From Paenibacillus senegalensis JC66 (GTDB lineage: Bacteria; Bacillota; Bacilli; Paenibacillales; NBRC-103111): a stretch of DNA of 64,000 nt. The position numbers and the translations under genes are program-made. Every line of letters begins with the position of its first letter. Within the stretch, counting starts at the first letter, position 1. Under the pieces are notes generated by a model. That model saw only the letters and a program-made list of their open reading frames with translations, searched no databases and had not been told where the DNA came from. Positions 8,074 through 15,986 of this stretch are shown one piece after another. The stretch is from assembly GCF_000285515.1 (NCBI RefSeq), contig NZ_HE610962.1, positions 202,860-266,859 on the forward strand, read 5' to 3'.

Positions 8074-8121
8074 AAGCGAATCCTGCGACGAATGAGATTC
8101 GCCAGGGTTCGCTTCTTTTTT
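8074..8121 (+). terminator. Terminator of the SDR gene
   Basis: AAGCGAATCCTG pairs with CAGGGTTCGCTT (12 bp with one G-U) and is followed by CTTTTTT. A second GC-rich stem (CACCGCGC / GCGCGGTG) lies just upstream near 8018-8043. Confidence 0.88.
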
Positions 8122-8150
8122 CCACTCTGTTCACCACCAGTTCGGATTCT

Positions 8151-8293
8151 AACGCTCGCGGTTGTCCTTATTTGAGCAAAAATAGGCGGGTAAAAATTGC
8201 AACGCTCGCCATCTTCCTTATTTGCTTCAAATCACCGTTTTTCAGGCTTTTTTTCACAAATAAGAGCGAGGATGAGCGTTAGCGCTGAACATC
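8151..8293. repeat. Dispersed palindromic repeat family A, copy 2
   Basis: Two left arms (AACGCTCGCGGTTGTCC and AACGCTCGCCATCTTCC, each followed by TTATTTG) face one right arm (CACAAATAAG.GCGAGGATGAGCGTT). The end GCGTTAGCGCTGAACAT is shared with copies 1 and 3. Confidence 0.87.
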
Positions 8294-8313
8294 TCAGGAT
8301 ACTCTCAGTAGAT

Positions 8314-8385
8314 CTCTTAGAACATCTTTTAGAACATCTCTTAGAACATCTCTTAGAAAATTTCTTAGAAAATTTCTTAGAACCT
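8314..8385. repeat. Six-copy 12-bp tandem array CTCTTAGAACAT
   Basis: Six units of 12 bp (CTCTTAGAACAT, CTTTTAGAACAT, CTCTTAGAAAAT, TTCTTAGAACCT) in exact phase immediately follow repeat-family-A copy 2. The multiple-of-three unit leaves an open frame (LLEH repeats) but there is no start or ribosome site. Confidence 0.87.
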
Positions 8386-8433
8386 CCATAGGATATTTCG
8401 TATAAAACTCTGGCTGCAGGCCCCTAAACCCCA

Positions 8434-8757
8434 GCATATGTACGACATTTCTGTGAAAATAAAACGCCCCGCATGATGAGCAAGCTCGGGCAATCGTACC
8501 TCAATCACATAACTCGCACAAAATTTCTTCTAGACATTGGCTGCAGAGCTGCAGTTACTTAATAGCTTAAAGACCTTGCATTTGTACGATTCGTCATACA
8601 AATCTCGGGCAATCGCACTCAATCCCATGCTTTTGTACGATTTGTCATACAAATCTTGGGTAATTGCCCTTCAATCCCCTGCATTTGTACGACGTTTCAT
8701 ACAAATCTCCGGTATTCGCACTTTAACCCCATGCGTTTGTACGACATTTCATACAAA
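8434..8757. repeat. Palindrome array of repeat family B, locus 1
   Basis: Four 22-bp palindromes of the form TTTGTACGA...TCATACAAA start at 8581, 8632, 8684 and 8736, that is at 51-52 bp spacing. The 29-30 bp between them are related to each other (TCTCGGGCAATCGCACTC type). An upstream part (8434-8510) with TTTCTGTGAAAATAAA and CATGATGAGCAAGCT is shared, inverted, with the 17.2-kb locus. No coding capacity. Confidence 0.88.
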
Positions 8758-8815
8758 ATGCAGGAAACAAGCACACGCAGCCCGCGAATCCCGCCAACCT
8801 TGGCTAGTTAGCGGC

Positions 8816-8850
8816 AAAAGCCCTCATCTGTTCGCTAGATGAGGGCTATT
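8816..8850 (-). terminator. Terminator downstream of metE
   Basis: A perfect 11-bp stem AGCCCTCATCT / AGATGAGGGCT with a 7-nt loop. The T-tract is short on both strands (TTT). It lies about 125 bp after the metE stop, past a 27-bp array. Confidence 0.7.
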
Positions 8851-8873
8851 TGGCGCTGCCATACCCGAGCCTC

Positions 8874-8954
8874 ATTACTGAGTCTAAGCCCTCTCAGGCG
8901 ATTACTGAGTTTAAGCCCTCTCAGGCAATTACTGAGTTTAAGCCCTCTCAGGCA
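8874..8954. repeat. Three-copy 27-bp tandem repeat
   Basis: Three adjacent 27-bp units beginning ATTACTGAGT and ending CCCTCTCAGGC differ at only one or two positions. They lie in the 3' untranslated region of metE, between its stop and terminator. Confidence 0.9.
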
Positions 8955-8974
8955 TATTGGTGCCGGCTGGCTGC

Positions 8975-11281
8975 TCACTTGTGCCCGAGCTTCGCTCTCG
9001 CGGATTCAGCAGCGGAAACCATATGGCGCAGCGCCGCAGCTGTTTCCGCCCAGCCTCTTGTTTTTAACCCGCAGTCCGGGTTTATCCAGAACTGTTTAGG
9101 CTCAAGCACGCGCAGCGCTCTCCCGATCAGCTCCTCCATCTCGGCGACATCCGGCACCCGGGGGCTGTGAATATCGTATACGCCCAGACCGATACCGTGA
9201 TCGTAATCCTGCACTTCGAAGCTCTCGATCAGCTCCCCATGGCTGCGCGACGTCTCGATGGAAATAACATCAGCGTCAAGCGCCTTGATCGAGTCGATCA
9301 TATCGTGAAATTCACAATAGCACATGTGCGTATGAATTTGCGTAGTATCCTTCACGGTAGATGTCGCGATCCTGAAGGCGCGCACGGCCCAGTCCAGATA
9401 GCTTTGCTGATCTCTGGCTTTCAAAGGCAAGCCTTCACGCAGCGCAGGCTCGTCAACCTGGATCATTTCAATCCCCGCCTGCTCCAGAGCCTCAACTTCG
9501 GAGCGGAGCGCCAAAGCGATTTGATTGGCAACCTGCTCACGGCTAAGATCATCGCGAACGAACGACCAATTTAAAATCGTGATCGGCCCGGTCAGCATTC
9601 CTTTGACCGGCTTCACGGTTAACGACTGGGCAAACTGGCTTTCCTTAACCGTCATCGGCTCCTGGAAGGTTACATCTCCGTATATAATCGGCGGTTTGAC
9701 ACAGCGCGAGCCATAGGATTGTACCCAGCCGTTCCGGGTGAACACGAATCCTCCCAGCTTTTCCCCGAAAAATTCAACCATGTCCGTCCTCTCAAACTCG
9801 CCATGCACCAGGACATCGATGCCCAGCTCCTCCTGGAGCTTTATGCAAGCCTGAATCTGATCCTTCATAAAAGCTTCATAGCGCTCCTGCTCCCATTCTT
9901 TTTTGCGCCACTTTTGTCTGGCTTGACGCACTTCGGCGGTCTGCGGAAAGCTGCCGATCGTTGTTGTCGGCAGCAGAGGCAGCTTCCACTTGGCCTGCTG
10001 TACCTGCACCCGCTCCTGATAGGGAAGCGACCGGGTGTCCGGGAGATCAGCAAGCTGGGCTGCAAGCTTCGCAGACTGTGAACCGCTCCGCTCCGGCAGA
10101 CGGTTCAGGTCAGCAAGCGCATCGCGGCTTTCCTGCAGGGCTGGATCCTCCTTCCCTGCCACCGCAGCCAGCAGGGAAGAGAGCAGGCGTACTTCCTCCA
10201 GCTTTTCATCGGCAAAGGCCAGCGCTTCATGAATGACCGGCGGGAGGCTATTTTCACTGTCGGCTGAGACCGGAACATGCAGCAGGCTGCAGGACGGCTG
10301 AACGATCAGCAGGCCAGGCGCCACACATTGCGAAATCCGGCGCAGGAGCTTGCTTTTCTCGGTCAAGTCCGAACGCCATACATTCCGCCCATCGATAATG
10401 CCTGCCCCGAGCATTTTGTCCTTCGGCCACACCAGCTTCTCCAAAGCAGCCAGGTTCCGCCCACCATCGTGAACGAAATCGAGCCCGATTCCGGCCACCG
10501 GGAGCTGAACAAGACGCGGCAAAGCATCCACCGCTTCAAAATACGTCTGCAGCATAACACGCAGGCCGGGCACCTTTTCAGCAATCGCATAATAAATGTG
10601 CTCAACCAGCTTCAACTCTTCCTCAGCGCAATCGGTCACCAAAGCCGGTTCATCGAGCTGTACCCAAGCGACACCCTCCTGCTCCAGTTCCTGCAGCATT
10701 TGGATATAGGCCGGCAGGAAACGCTCCGCCTGCTCCTCTAGCTGCTTCGCCGGAAACCCTTTGGAAAGCTTCAAGAACGTATACAGTCCCACTACCACCG
10801 GACGTCCTTCAATACCGGCTTCCTGCTTGGCAAAGCGATACGCTTTCAGCGGACGATTCACAGTAAGCTCAGGCTCTCTTTCCCCGATTTCCGGAACAAT
10901 GTAATGGTAATTGGTATTGAACCATTTGGTCATTTCACAGGCCGCGACCTTCTGGCTCCCTCTCGCCATGGCGAAGTACGTGTCCAGACTGACTTCTCCT
11001 CCATCATAGCCATATCTGGGGGGCACGACTCCAAACATGACAGCCATATCGAGCATATGATCGTAGAAAGTAAAATCGTTAACAGGGATAAAATCCAAAC
11101 CTTTGCTTTTCTGTTTGTTTAAATTTGCTATCAAAATACGATTCATCTCTTCATAAAACGACGTAAGGTCTCGCTTACCAGCCCAATAGCCCTCCAAGCA
11201 TCTTTTCCATTCCCTGCCGGCCCCGATACGGGGATAGCCTAAATTTCCAGTTAGCAGCTTCTTATTCATCCTCGTTCCCAT
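8975..11281 (-). CDS. metE: Cobalamin-independent methionine synthase MetE
   Basis: Transfers a methyl group from 5-methyltetrahydropteroyl-tri-L-glutamate to homocysteine in the last step of methionine synthesis. The 768-aa length fits the family. The N-terminal barrel starts with LLTGNLGYPRIGAGREWKR. The C-terminal barrel has the zinc ligands in HTHMCYCEF (His, Cys), a Glu and the final Cys in INPDCGLKTR. Open reading extends upstream to a GTG at 11341, but AAAAGGTGG precedes the ATG at 11281 (MGTRMNKK); MNKK at 11269 is an alternative. The gene lies behind a cobalamin riboswitch and terminator, so it is shut off when vitamin B12 is available, implying a B12-dependent MetH elsewhere in the genome. 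Confidence 0.96.
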   Translation of the reverse strand: MGTRMNKKLLTGNLGYPRIGAGREWKRCLEGYWAGKRDLTSFYEEMNRILIANLNKQKSKGLDFIPVNDFTFYDHMLDMAVMFGVVPPRYGYDGGEVSLDTYFAMARGSQKVAACEMTKWFNTNYHYIVPEIGEREPELTVNRPLKAYRFAKQEAGIEGRPVVVGLYTFLKLSKGFPAKQLEEQAERFLPAYIQMLQELEQEGVAWVQLDEPALVTDCAEEELKLVEHIYYAIAEKVPGLRVMLQTYFEAVDALPRLVQLPVAGIGLDFVHDGGRNLAALEKLVWPKDKMLGAGIIDGRNVWRSDLTEKSKLLRRISQCVAPGLLIVQPSCSLLHVPVSADSENSLPPVIHEALAFADEKLEEVRLLSSLLAAVAGKEDPALQESRDALADLNRLPERSGSQSAKLAAQLADLPDTRSLPYQERVQVQQAKWKLPLLPTTTIGSFPQTAEVRQARQKWRKKEWEQERYEAFMKDQIQACIKLQEELGIDVLVHGEFERTDMVEFFGEKLGGFVFTRNGWVQSYGSRCVKPPIIYGDVTFQEPMTVKESQFAQSLTVKPVKGMLTGPITILNWSFVRDDLSREQVANQIALALRSEVEALEQAGIEMIQVDEPALREGLPLKARDQQSYLDWAVRAFRIATSTVKDTTQIHTHMCYCEFHDMIDSIKALDADVISIETSRSHGELIESFEVQDYDHGIGLGVYDIHSPRVPDVAEMEELIGRALRVLEPKQFWINPDCGLKTRGWAETAAALRHMVSAAESARAKLGHK

Positions 11282-11363
11282 AACCACCTTTTCCAATATT
11301 TCATGAGATTTCAAATGCTTTTCGGCTTGCAGGCAAACCACGCCAGCCTCTTTTCAGCGCATT

Positions 11364-11404
11364 AAAAAAAGCGCCTCTCCCCTGCACGCATAGGGAAAGA
11401 CGCC
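11364..11404 (-). terminator. Expression-platform terminator of the cobalamin riboswitch
   Basis: On the minus strand GCGTCTTTCCC pairs with GGGAGAGGCGC (11 bp, two G-U) and is followed by seven T. It lies between the aptamer (ending 11479) and metE (starting 11281), the expected site for ligand-dependent termination. Confidence 0.88.
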
Positions 11405-11478
11405 TTCTATTCGATCTGGTAAAGACCCTGATGGCTCATCTTACACCTCCCTATCTCCCGTAGGTTAAGCAGTGCGTT

Positions 11479-11670
11479 GAAACAGGCAGGTCTCCTGGCT
11501 ATAGGCTTCATCATCACAGCAGCCTTCCCAGTTGAATCTTACCTTTTCTCAACCAGTGGCTATTAAGCTGCAATTCAGCCGTTACAGTGGCGGGACCGCG
11601 TCGGATTCGAACCGAACTTCCCTTTTCAGCCTGCCCAAGATAAACATGTTATCCGGCAAGCACCTGTTTC
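11479..11670 (-). promoter_or_regulatory. Cobalamin (B12) riboswitch controlling metE
   Basis: The minus strand has the class landmarks in order: the closing stem P1 GAAACAGG (11663-11670) with CCTGTTTC (11479-11486), GGTGCTTGCCGG, the core GGTCCCGCCACTGTAA, GGGAAGGCTGCTGTGATGATGAA and the B12 box AGCCAGGAGACCTGCC. Coupled to the terminator at 11364-11404, it should stop metE transcription when adenosyl- or methylcobalamin is bound. Confidence 0.95.
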
Positions 11671-11720
11671 CCATTATTCAGTTATCGCATAAATCCTCAC
11701 AAGGAGCGAGGTTGGACCTA

Positions 11721-11749
11721 ATTATACCTTGGTCCCGCCAGTACGGCAA
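11721..11749 (-). promoter_or_regulatory. Promoter of the metE riboswitch leader
   Basis: TTGCCG (11744-11749) and TATAAT (11721-11726) are 17 bp apart on the minus strand. The start of transcription would be about 40-50 nt ahead of the aptamer. Confidence 0.8.
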
Positions 11750-11859
11750 GGCCATCTTGACAGATTGCGGATTTCCCCCCATTTATCCGGCGGCTTTCAA
11801 ACAACAGACACAAACATGGCGTCCGTTGTCAATATGGTGTCGGGTGACGGTTCGGGCGC

Positions 11860-12822
11860 TCAATTCGTTTGACGCAGATACTCATCCACCAGCTTTTCTC
11901 CCCTGAATATGCTGGTAGCTAACCAATCCGTATAAACATCGCCGAAGGTAGCATAAAGCCAGTCTGACGTATACTCGCTAAAAGTTCCGAAGAGCGAATG
12001 CAGCTGACGAACGGTATTCTGCCTTGGCTGGCCGTTGCTGTCAGTCCAATGAACGATGCGATCCAGATCTATAGGACGGATGTCTTCAATTTTGATCCTC
12101 GTGATCCCGCCGTCCACCTGGAAGTAGACGTTGAACTGGTCTTCAAATTCATGGCCTTTCAATAGCTGCCAGCCCTCCATTTCTCCTGTTGCTGGCTCTG
12201 CATACATCAGCGGTTTGGCATCAGGATACCACTCTTTATAAGTCTCGAACGGCACCTCGCCCTGATTCACCTTGCCGATGTAAGCCGTAGAGGTAGGCGC
12301 ATAGAAGTTGACATCCATATCCAAAAGCTCAGCGACGGCACGAATCGGAACATAAGTGGTCCCATCGTACAAAATGTTGCTCGCCTCCACCGGCATGGCG
12401 TGCATTTCAATCGCTATCGAATCAAAGACAACCGGAATTTGGGCGAACCCTTTCTTCAATTTACCCGCTGGAGCAGGACCCGACGGCTGATTCTCAGGCC
12501 GCTCCAACACTTCCTCCGGCACTACGCCAGCACCAAGCATCCCGATATAAGCCGTTTTGAGCTCGTGATAGTAGGTAACATCCCAGCCGAGCATCTCCGC
12601 AACATTGCGGATCGGAATGTAGGTCGTGCCTTCATAAAGCAGGTTGTCGCTCTCCACAAGCTGGTTGTCGACCTTAACCGTAATTTGGTTGAAGCCGGCA
12701 TAGATCGTCTCGATTGCCGATGCCTGGCCGTGAGCTTTAGCCGGAACCAGCAGCAAGAATGCCGCCAGCAGCAAAAGCGCCGGAAGTGCCCATGGGTAAG
12801 TTATCCTTTTTTGCGTGTGCAT
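11860..12822 (-). CDS. Secreted stalk-domain protein (two copper-amine-oxidase N-terminal-like domains)
   Basis: Exported protein of 320 aa. A Sec signal (residues 9-33, ending AKAHGQA) is followed by two repeats of the Cu_amine_oxidN1 type: VKVDNQLVESDNLLYEGTTY..IPIRNVAEMLGWDV and IEMHAMPVEASNILYDGTTY..VPIRAVAELLDMDV, each ending TAYIG. The C-terminal 120 residues are not recognised. Such domains are common on Paenibacillus surface proteins, and despite the name they carry no oxidase activity. ATG follows AAGGAGAGG. A monocistronic gene is likely, as the metE promoter begins just downstream. The biological role is unknown. Confidence 0.87.
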   Translation of the reverse strand: MHTQKRITYPWALPALLLLAAFLLLVPAKAHGQASAIETIYAGFNQITVKVDNQLVESDNLLYEGTTYIPIRNVAEMLGWDVTYYHELKTAYIGMLGAGVVPEEVLERPENQPSGPAPAGKLKKGFAQIPVVFDSIAIEMHAMPVEASNILYDGTTYVPIRAVAELLDMDVNFYAPTSTAYIGKVNQGEVPFETYKEWYPDAKPLMYAEPATGEMEGWQLLKGHEFEDQFNVYFQVDGGITRIKIEDIRPIDLDRIVHWTDSNGQPRQNTVRQLHSLFGTFSEYTSDWLYATFGDVYTDWLATSIFRGEKLVDEYLRQTN

Positions 12823-12984
12823 GTGTTCCTCTCCTTATTTAAGTATTGGATAATAATGGTGCTGCCGAAATATAAGACTAGTATACTAGGAAAATCCGCC
12901 CAATGCATCTTATAAAACTATTTTTTGCCGTTCTTTTCACCTGCTAGATGCGGCTATCCGCTTGTACTAAAGACCCAAAAACCG

Positions 12985-13019
12985 AAAGAAAAACCCCTCG
13001 CGAAAGACGCGTTAGGGGT
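12985..13019 (-). terminator. Terminator of the hydroxyacid dehydrogenase gene
   Basis: On the minus strand ACCCCTAACGCG / CGCGAGGGGT forms a stem around TCTTT, followed by TTTTTCTTTC. Confidence 0.88.
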
Positions 13020-13057
13020 ATTGGGCTGCGGACCGAACAGCTGCATCCTGCAGTGCC

Positions 13058-14023
13058 TCAGCGAATTTCTGTAAGGGGCGGCTTGCCGCTGATCAGGTTC
13101 GCCATATTTTCCGCTGCCAGCATCGCCATTTTGAAGCGGGTTGCATGGGTAGCCGAGCCGATATGCGGAAGTGCCGTTACGTTTTCGTATTGAAGCAGCG
13201 GGTGATCGCCGGGAATCGGTTCCTTGTAAAACACATCGAGCGCAGCGCCGCGAATTTGCTTTTGCTCCAGAGCGCGAAGCAGCGCCTCTTCATCCACCGT
13301 CGGGCCGCGGGACACATTGATGAGAATTGGCTGCTTTTTCATTTTGGCAAATTCTTTGTCCCCTATCAAATGCCTCGTTTCCGGAGTAAGGGGCGTCAGC
13401 ACAACGATAAAATCCGACGTTTCCAGCAGCTCGTCCAAACTGACATAAGCCGCTTCCAGCCGCTTGTCGAGAGTGCGCGGCCGGCGGTTGTAGTATTGTA
13501 CCTTCATGTCAAAACCGAACTGAGCCCGGCGTGCCACCGCCTCACCAATTCGGCCCATCCCGATAATGCCGAGCGTGGCATGATGAACATCTACGCCAAA
13601 GTAACGGCCGTCTAACTCTTTTTTCTGCCACTTGCCTTCACGGATATACCTCTCCAGTTCACCGGCCCTTCTCGCGCTGCTTAGCATCAAGGTCATAACG
13701 AGATCCGCCACGGTGTCATTCAACACATCCGGCGTATGGGTCGCGACAACTCCCCTCTGCCTTAACGCCTGCACGTCAATGTTGTCATAGCCGACCGACA
13801 TGCTGCAAACCGCCTTCAGGCGGGGAGCGGCGTCCAACAGCTCCTGATCGATCCGCGGACTGGAAGAGGTTACGATCAAGCCTTCCACATCCTTTACCCG
13901 CTCAAGAAGCTGTTCCCTTGTAAGCGGAGCGTTCTCCTTCCAAATTACACAGTCGCAATAAGCCGACAAAAACTCCTCTACTTTGGCAGGGACAGGTTTA
14001 GTCACAAAAATACGCGGTTTCAC
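13058..14023 (-). CDS. D-2-hydroxyacid dehydrogenase (glyoxylate/hydroxypyruvate reductase type)
   Basis: NAD(P)H-dependent reductase of 2-oxoacids, 321 aa. The cofactor domain carries GIIGMGRIGEAVARRA. Catalytic Arg in NVSRGPTVDE, Glu in DVFYKEPIP and His in LPHIGSAT form the family triad. The GTG at 14023 is chosen as start because AAAGGGAGGAA sits seven bases upstream; an ATG at 14053 lies ahead of that ribosome site. The sequence is closest in style to GhrB/glyoxylate reductases, but substrate choice is not fixed by these motifs. The gene stands alone, with a clear terminator. Confidence 0.9.
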   Translation of the reverse strand: MKPRIFVTKPVPAKVEEFLSAYCDCVIWKENAPLTREQLLERVKDVEGLIVTSSSPRIDQELLDAAPRLKAVCSMSVGYDNIDVQALRQRGVVATHTPDVLNDTVADLVMTLMLSSARRAGELERYIREGKWQKKELDGRYFGVDVHHATLGIIGMGRIGEAVARRAQFGFDMKVQYYNRRPRTLDKRLEAAYVSLDELLETSDFIVVLTPLTPETRHLIGDKEFAKMKKQPILINVSRGPTVDEEALLRALEQKQIRGAALDVFYKEPIPGDHPLLQYENVTALPHIGSATHATRFKMAMLAAENMANLISGKPPLTEIR

Positions 14024-14304
14024 GGCCGAATTCCTCCCTTTATTTATCAGCACTATAGCTGGAAGATATGCATACCGTCCTCTCGCTCAATAACACGGTT
14101 TCACTCTATCCTAACATTAGGCTGACGGACGGGAAAAGTATTTTCTCCCGAGCCGGCCACTCTTTTTCGAATCTTTAAAAAAGGACTAGATAATCGCATC
14201 GGATCTTGCAGGCGATCTGTGCATTCACAAATCCGAATAGTGCGCTCCTAGTGCGCTTCCCCTTTGCCAGTATTTCAGAAGTGATCCAGCTTCAGGGTCC
14301 AAGC

Positions 14305-14346
14305 AAAAATCCAACCTTCCCTATCCATAGAAAAGATTGGATTCTT
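14305..14346 (-). terminator. Terminator of the cytochrome assembly operon
   Basis: AATCCAA and TTGGATT pair with an inner CTT/AAG extension; on the minus strand the stem is followed by TTTTTGC. It follows the cytochrome c gene. The remainder of the 14054-14393 gap shows no gene or repeat. Confidence 0.75.
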
Positions 14347-14393
14347 CTTTGCATTAGCATCCCGAAAGGTTAGGCGAAACGCCATGACCCGGC

Positions 14394-14747
14394 CTATTCC
14401 GCCTCTTTCTGATCAGCCAGCCAGTCCGCCAGCGCTTCCATCTCCTGCTCCTCAAGACGATCCTTGAATCCGGGCATAGCCCGCGTCCCGTCCGCTATAA
14501 CTGTATATAGTTCTTCTCTGCTTAAAAGACTTCCTATTGTTTGCAGCGAAGGACCCACACGCCCCTGCAAATCCGGCCCGTGACAGGACATGCAGTTATT
14601 CTGGAGAAGAGTACGGACTTCTTGGCTCGCTTCAATGGAAGTCGTCCCCGGAGGTGCATCGTTCGACTCTCCCGATTGTCCACCACACGCTGTAAGCAGC
14701 ATACTGCCTATTAAAACTGCAGCCAATCCTCCCGTTGCTCTCTTCAT
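14394..14747 (-). CDS. Lipid-anchored class I cytochrome c (CccB/c-551 type)
   Basis: Small electron carrier on the outer face of the membrane, 117 aa. The lipobox LLTAC (Cys21) anchors it. The heme site CMSCH is at 52-56, and Met91 in AMPGF is the probable distal ligand. Length and layout fit the Bacillus cytochrome c-551 CccB. It follows a copper-handling trio (CtaG, SCO1, YtkA-like), so it probably donates electrons to a terminal oxidase matured by them. ATG follows GGGAGGGAAGG. Confidence 0.9.
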   Translation of the reverse strand: MKRATGGLAAVLIGSMLLTACGGQSGESNDAPPGTTSIEASQEVRTLLQNNCMSCHGPDLQGRVGPSLQTIGSLLSREELYTVIADGTRAMPGFKDRLEEQEMEALADWLADQKEAE

Positions 14748-14787
14748 TTCCTTCCCTCCCTATAATCCAAGCTCTTTCACTTTCTCT

Positions 14788-15219
14788 TTAAGATTCGCCC
14801 CCTGCAGCTGCGCTTCCTTCCTTTACCTCCAATCTGCTTGTTGGCATCACATGCATGTCCTTGGCCGTTACATGGCTCTGAACCATATAAACACCCGCTT
14901 CTTCAAACATATGCTGCACCGTGTAGACTCCCTCCTCTTCCAGCTCCGCATCGATCCATACACCCTGGTCTTTTCGGTTTTCCTGCCAAATTTCAAACTG
15001 CACTTCATCTGCATCCGATACCCGTTCATCTCCATACCGGATATGAGCTTTCAATATCGTCTCTTCACCAACCGCTACAGCATCGGGCAGCTCGATTTCA
15101 ACTTGCACGACAGCCAGCGTCTGCTCTGACTGTTCAACCGGTTCCCGCTGGCCGGACTGTTTGGAACAGGCTGACAATAGCAGAACCAGGCCCATAGCGG
15201 TCAGTATGATCTTCTTCAT
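14788..15219 (-). CDS. YtkA/FixH-like lipoprotein
   Basis: Exported lipoprotein of 143 aa (lipobox LLLSAC, Cys18) with a single beta-sandwich domain of the YtkA-like type: VQVEIELPDAVAVGEETILKA, then WIDAELEEEGVYTVQHMFEEAG and YMVQSHVTAKDMHVMPTSRLEV. His and Met near the end (TAKDMHVMP) could bind copper, as proposed for related proteins in oxidase gene clusters. It is 40 bp upstream of the cytochrome c gene on the same strand. Function is assigned from family and neighbourhood, not from a known catalytic motif. Confidence 0.78.
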   Translation of the reverse strand: MKKIILTAMGLVLLLSACSKQSGQREPVEQSEQTLAVVQVEIELPDAVAVGEETILKAHIRYGDERVSDADEVQFEIWQENRKDQGVWIDAELEEEGVYTVQHMFEEAGVYMVQSHVTAKDMHVMPTSRLEVKEGSAAAGGES

Positions 15220-15237
15220 CTTTCAACACTCCTCAGT

Positions 15238-15300
15238 TCTTGCTTATTTTGCTGCTTTCTCGCTTATCTCTTTCTCGCTTACTCTCTTTCTCTCTAACAG
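15238..15300. repeat. CT-rich short repeat (TCTCGCTTA type)
   Basis: TTTCTCGCTTATC, TTTCTCGCTTACTC and TTTCTCTCTAAC recur with a period of about 14 bp in the gap between the SCO1 and YtkA-like genes. Confidence 0.6.
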
Positions 15301-15368
15301 GCTTAACCGGCCATTCTAGCAAACCGGGAAGAGGCTCAAAGGGTGCACACCTTCCTGGCATTCCAACC

Positions 15369-15944
15369 TTATTTCATTTTCTTTACAGCGCTAATGATTT
15401 CATCCGTAGGCACATCCAAACCACTAAAGCGGTCTACGATGACACCCGAGCGATCAATCAGATAGAAGGAGGTGCCGTGAATAAATTGATCGGAATCTCC
15501 CCCCTCTTTTTGCAGAGGGCTCTTGAACGATTTCTGCGACAGCTCCTGAATCTCTGCAAACGAATAACCTGTCAGAGCCTGCCACTGGCTGAAATCGGCA
15601 TCGAATTTCTCCAAATAAGCTTTAATGATTTCCGGCTTATCCTTCTCGGGATCTACCGTAAAAGAAACCAATTCGAAATCCACCCCCTGCTGAATGGCTT
15701 CCTGCTGCAGCAGAGCCATATTGGCTGTCAACGAAGGACATACCGTAATGCAGTGGGTAAAGAAAAAGCTAGCGACCCAAATTTTCCCCTCAAAATCAGC
15801 TTTCGTAACCGTCTCCCCGTCCTGGTTAACGGCAGTAAATTCACCTAGCTTCTGATTCAGGGCCGATGGATTCGAGGTGGAACAAGCACTCAATACAACT
15901 AGAACAACACTGATGGCTATTATTTGCAGCAAGCGTCGGTTCAT
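15369..15944 (-). CDS. SCO1/SenC-family copper chaperone
   Basis: Membrane-anchored thioredoxin-fold protein of 191 aa that inserts copper into the CuA site of cytochrome c oxidase. Lipobox Cys21; copper ligands Cys65 and Cys69 in CITVCP (CxxxCP) and His156 in FIHGTSFYLID are intact. SFTVDPEKDKPE is typical of the family. It sits between ctaG and the YtkA-like gene on the minus strand. ATG follows GGGGAG. Confidence 0.93.
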   Translation of the reverse strand: MNRRLLQIIAISVVLVVLSACSTSNPSALNQKLGEFTAVNQDGETVTKADFEGKIWVASFFFTHCITVCPSLTANMALLQQEAIQQGVDFELVSFTVDPEKDKPEIIKAYLEKFDADFSQWQALTGYSFAEIQELSQKSFKSPLQKEGGDSDQFIHGTSFYLIDRSGVIVDRFSGLDVPTDEIISAVKKMK

Positions 15945-15986
15945 GGTTTTCTCCCCTTTTACTCAGGATAGCCGTCAAGGCTTAAC

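Noticed and set aside
8197-8391. Plus-strand frame with LLEH repeats resembling a leucine zipper
   Set aside because: It is the translation of the 12-bp array and repeat family A; no start signals.
8581-8757. CRISPR array
   Set aside because: Spacing fits, but repeats differ from each other, spacers are related in sequence, and no cas gene is in the window. The same holds at 62074-62251.
12400-12915. 171-codon plus-strand frame antisense to the stalk-domain gene
   Set aside because: No start signals, and it is explained as the shadow of a gene with signal peptide and two known domains.
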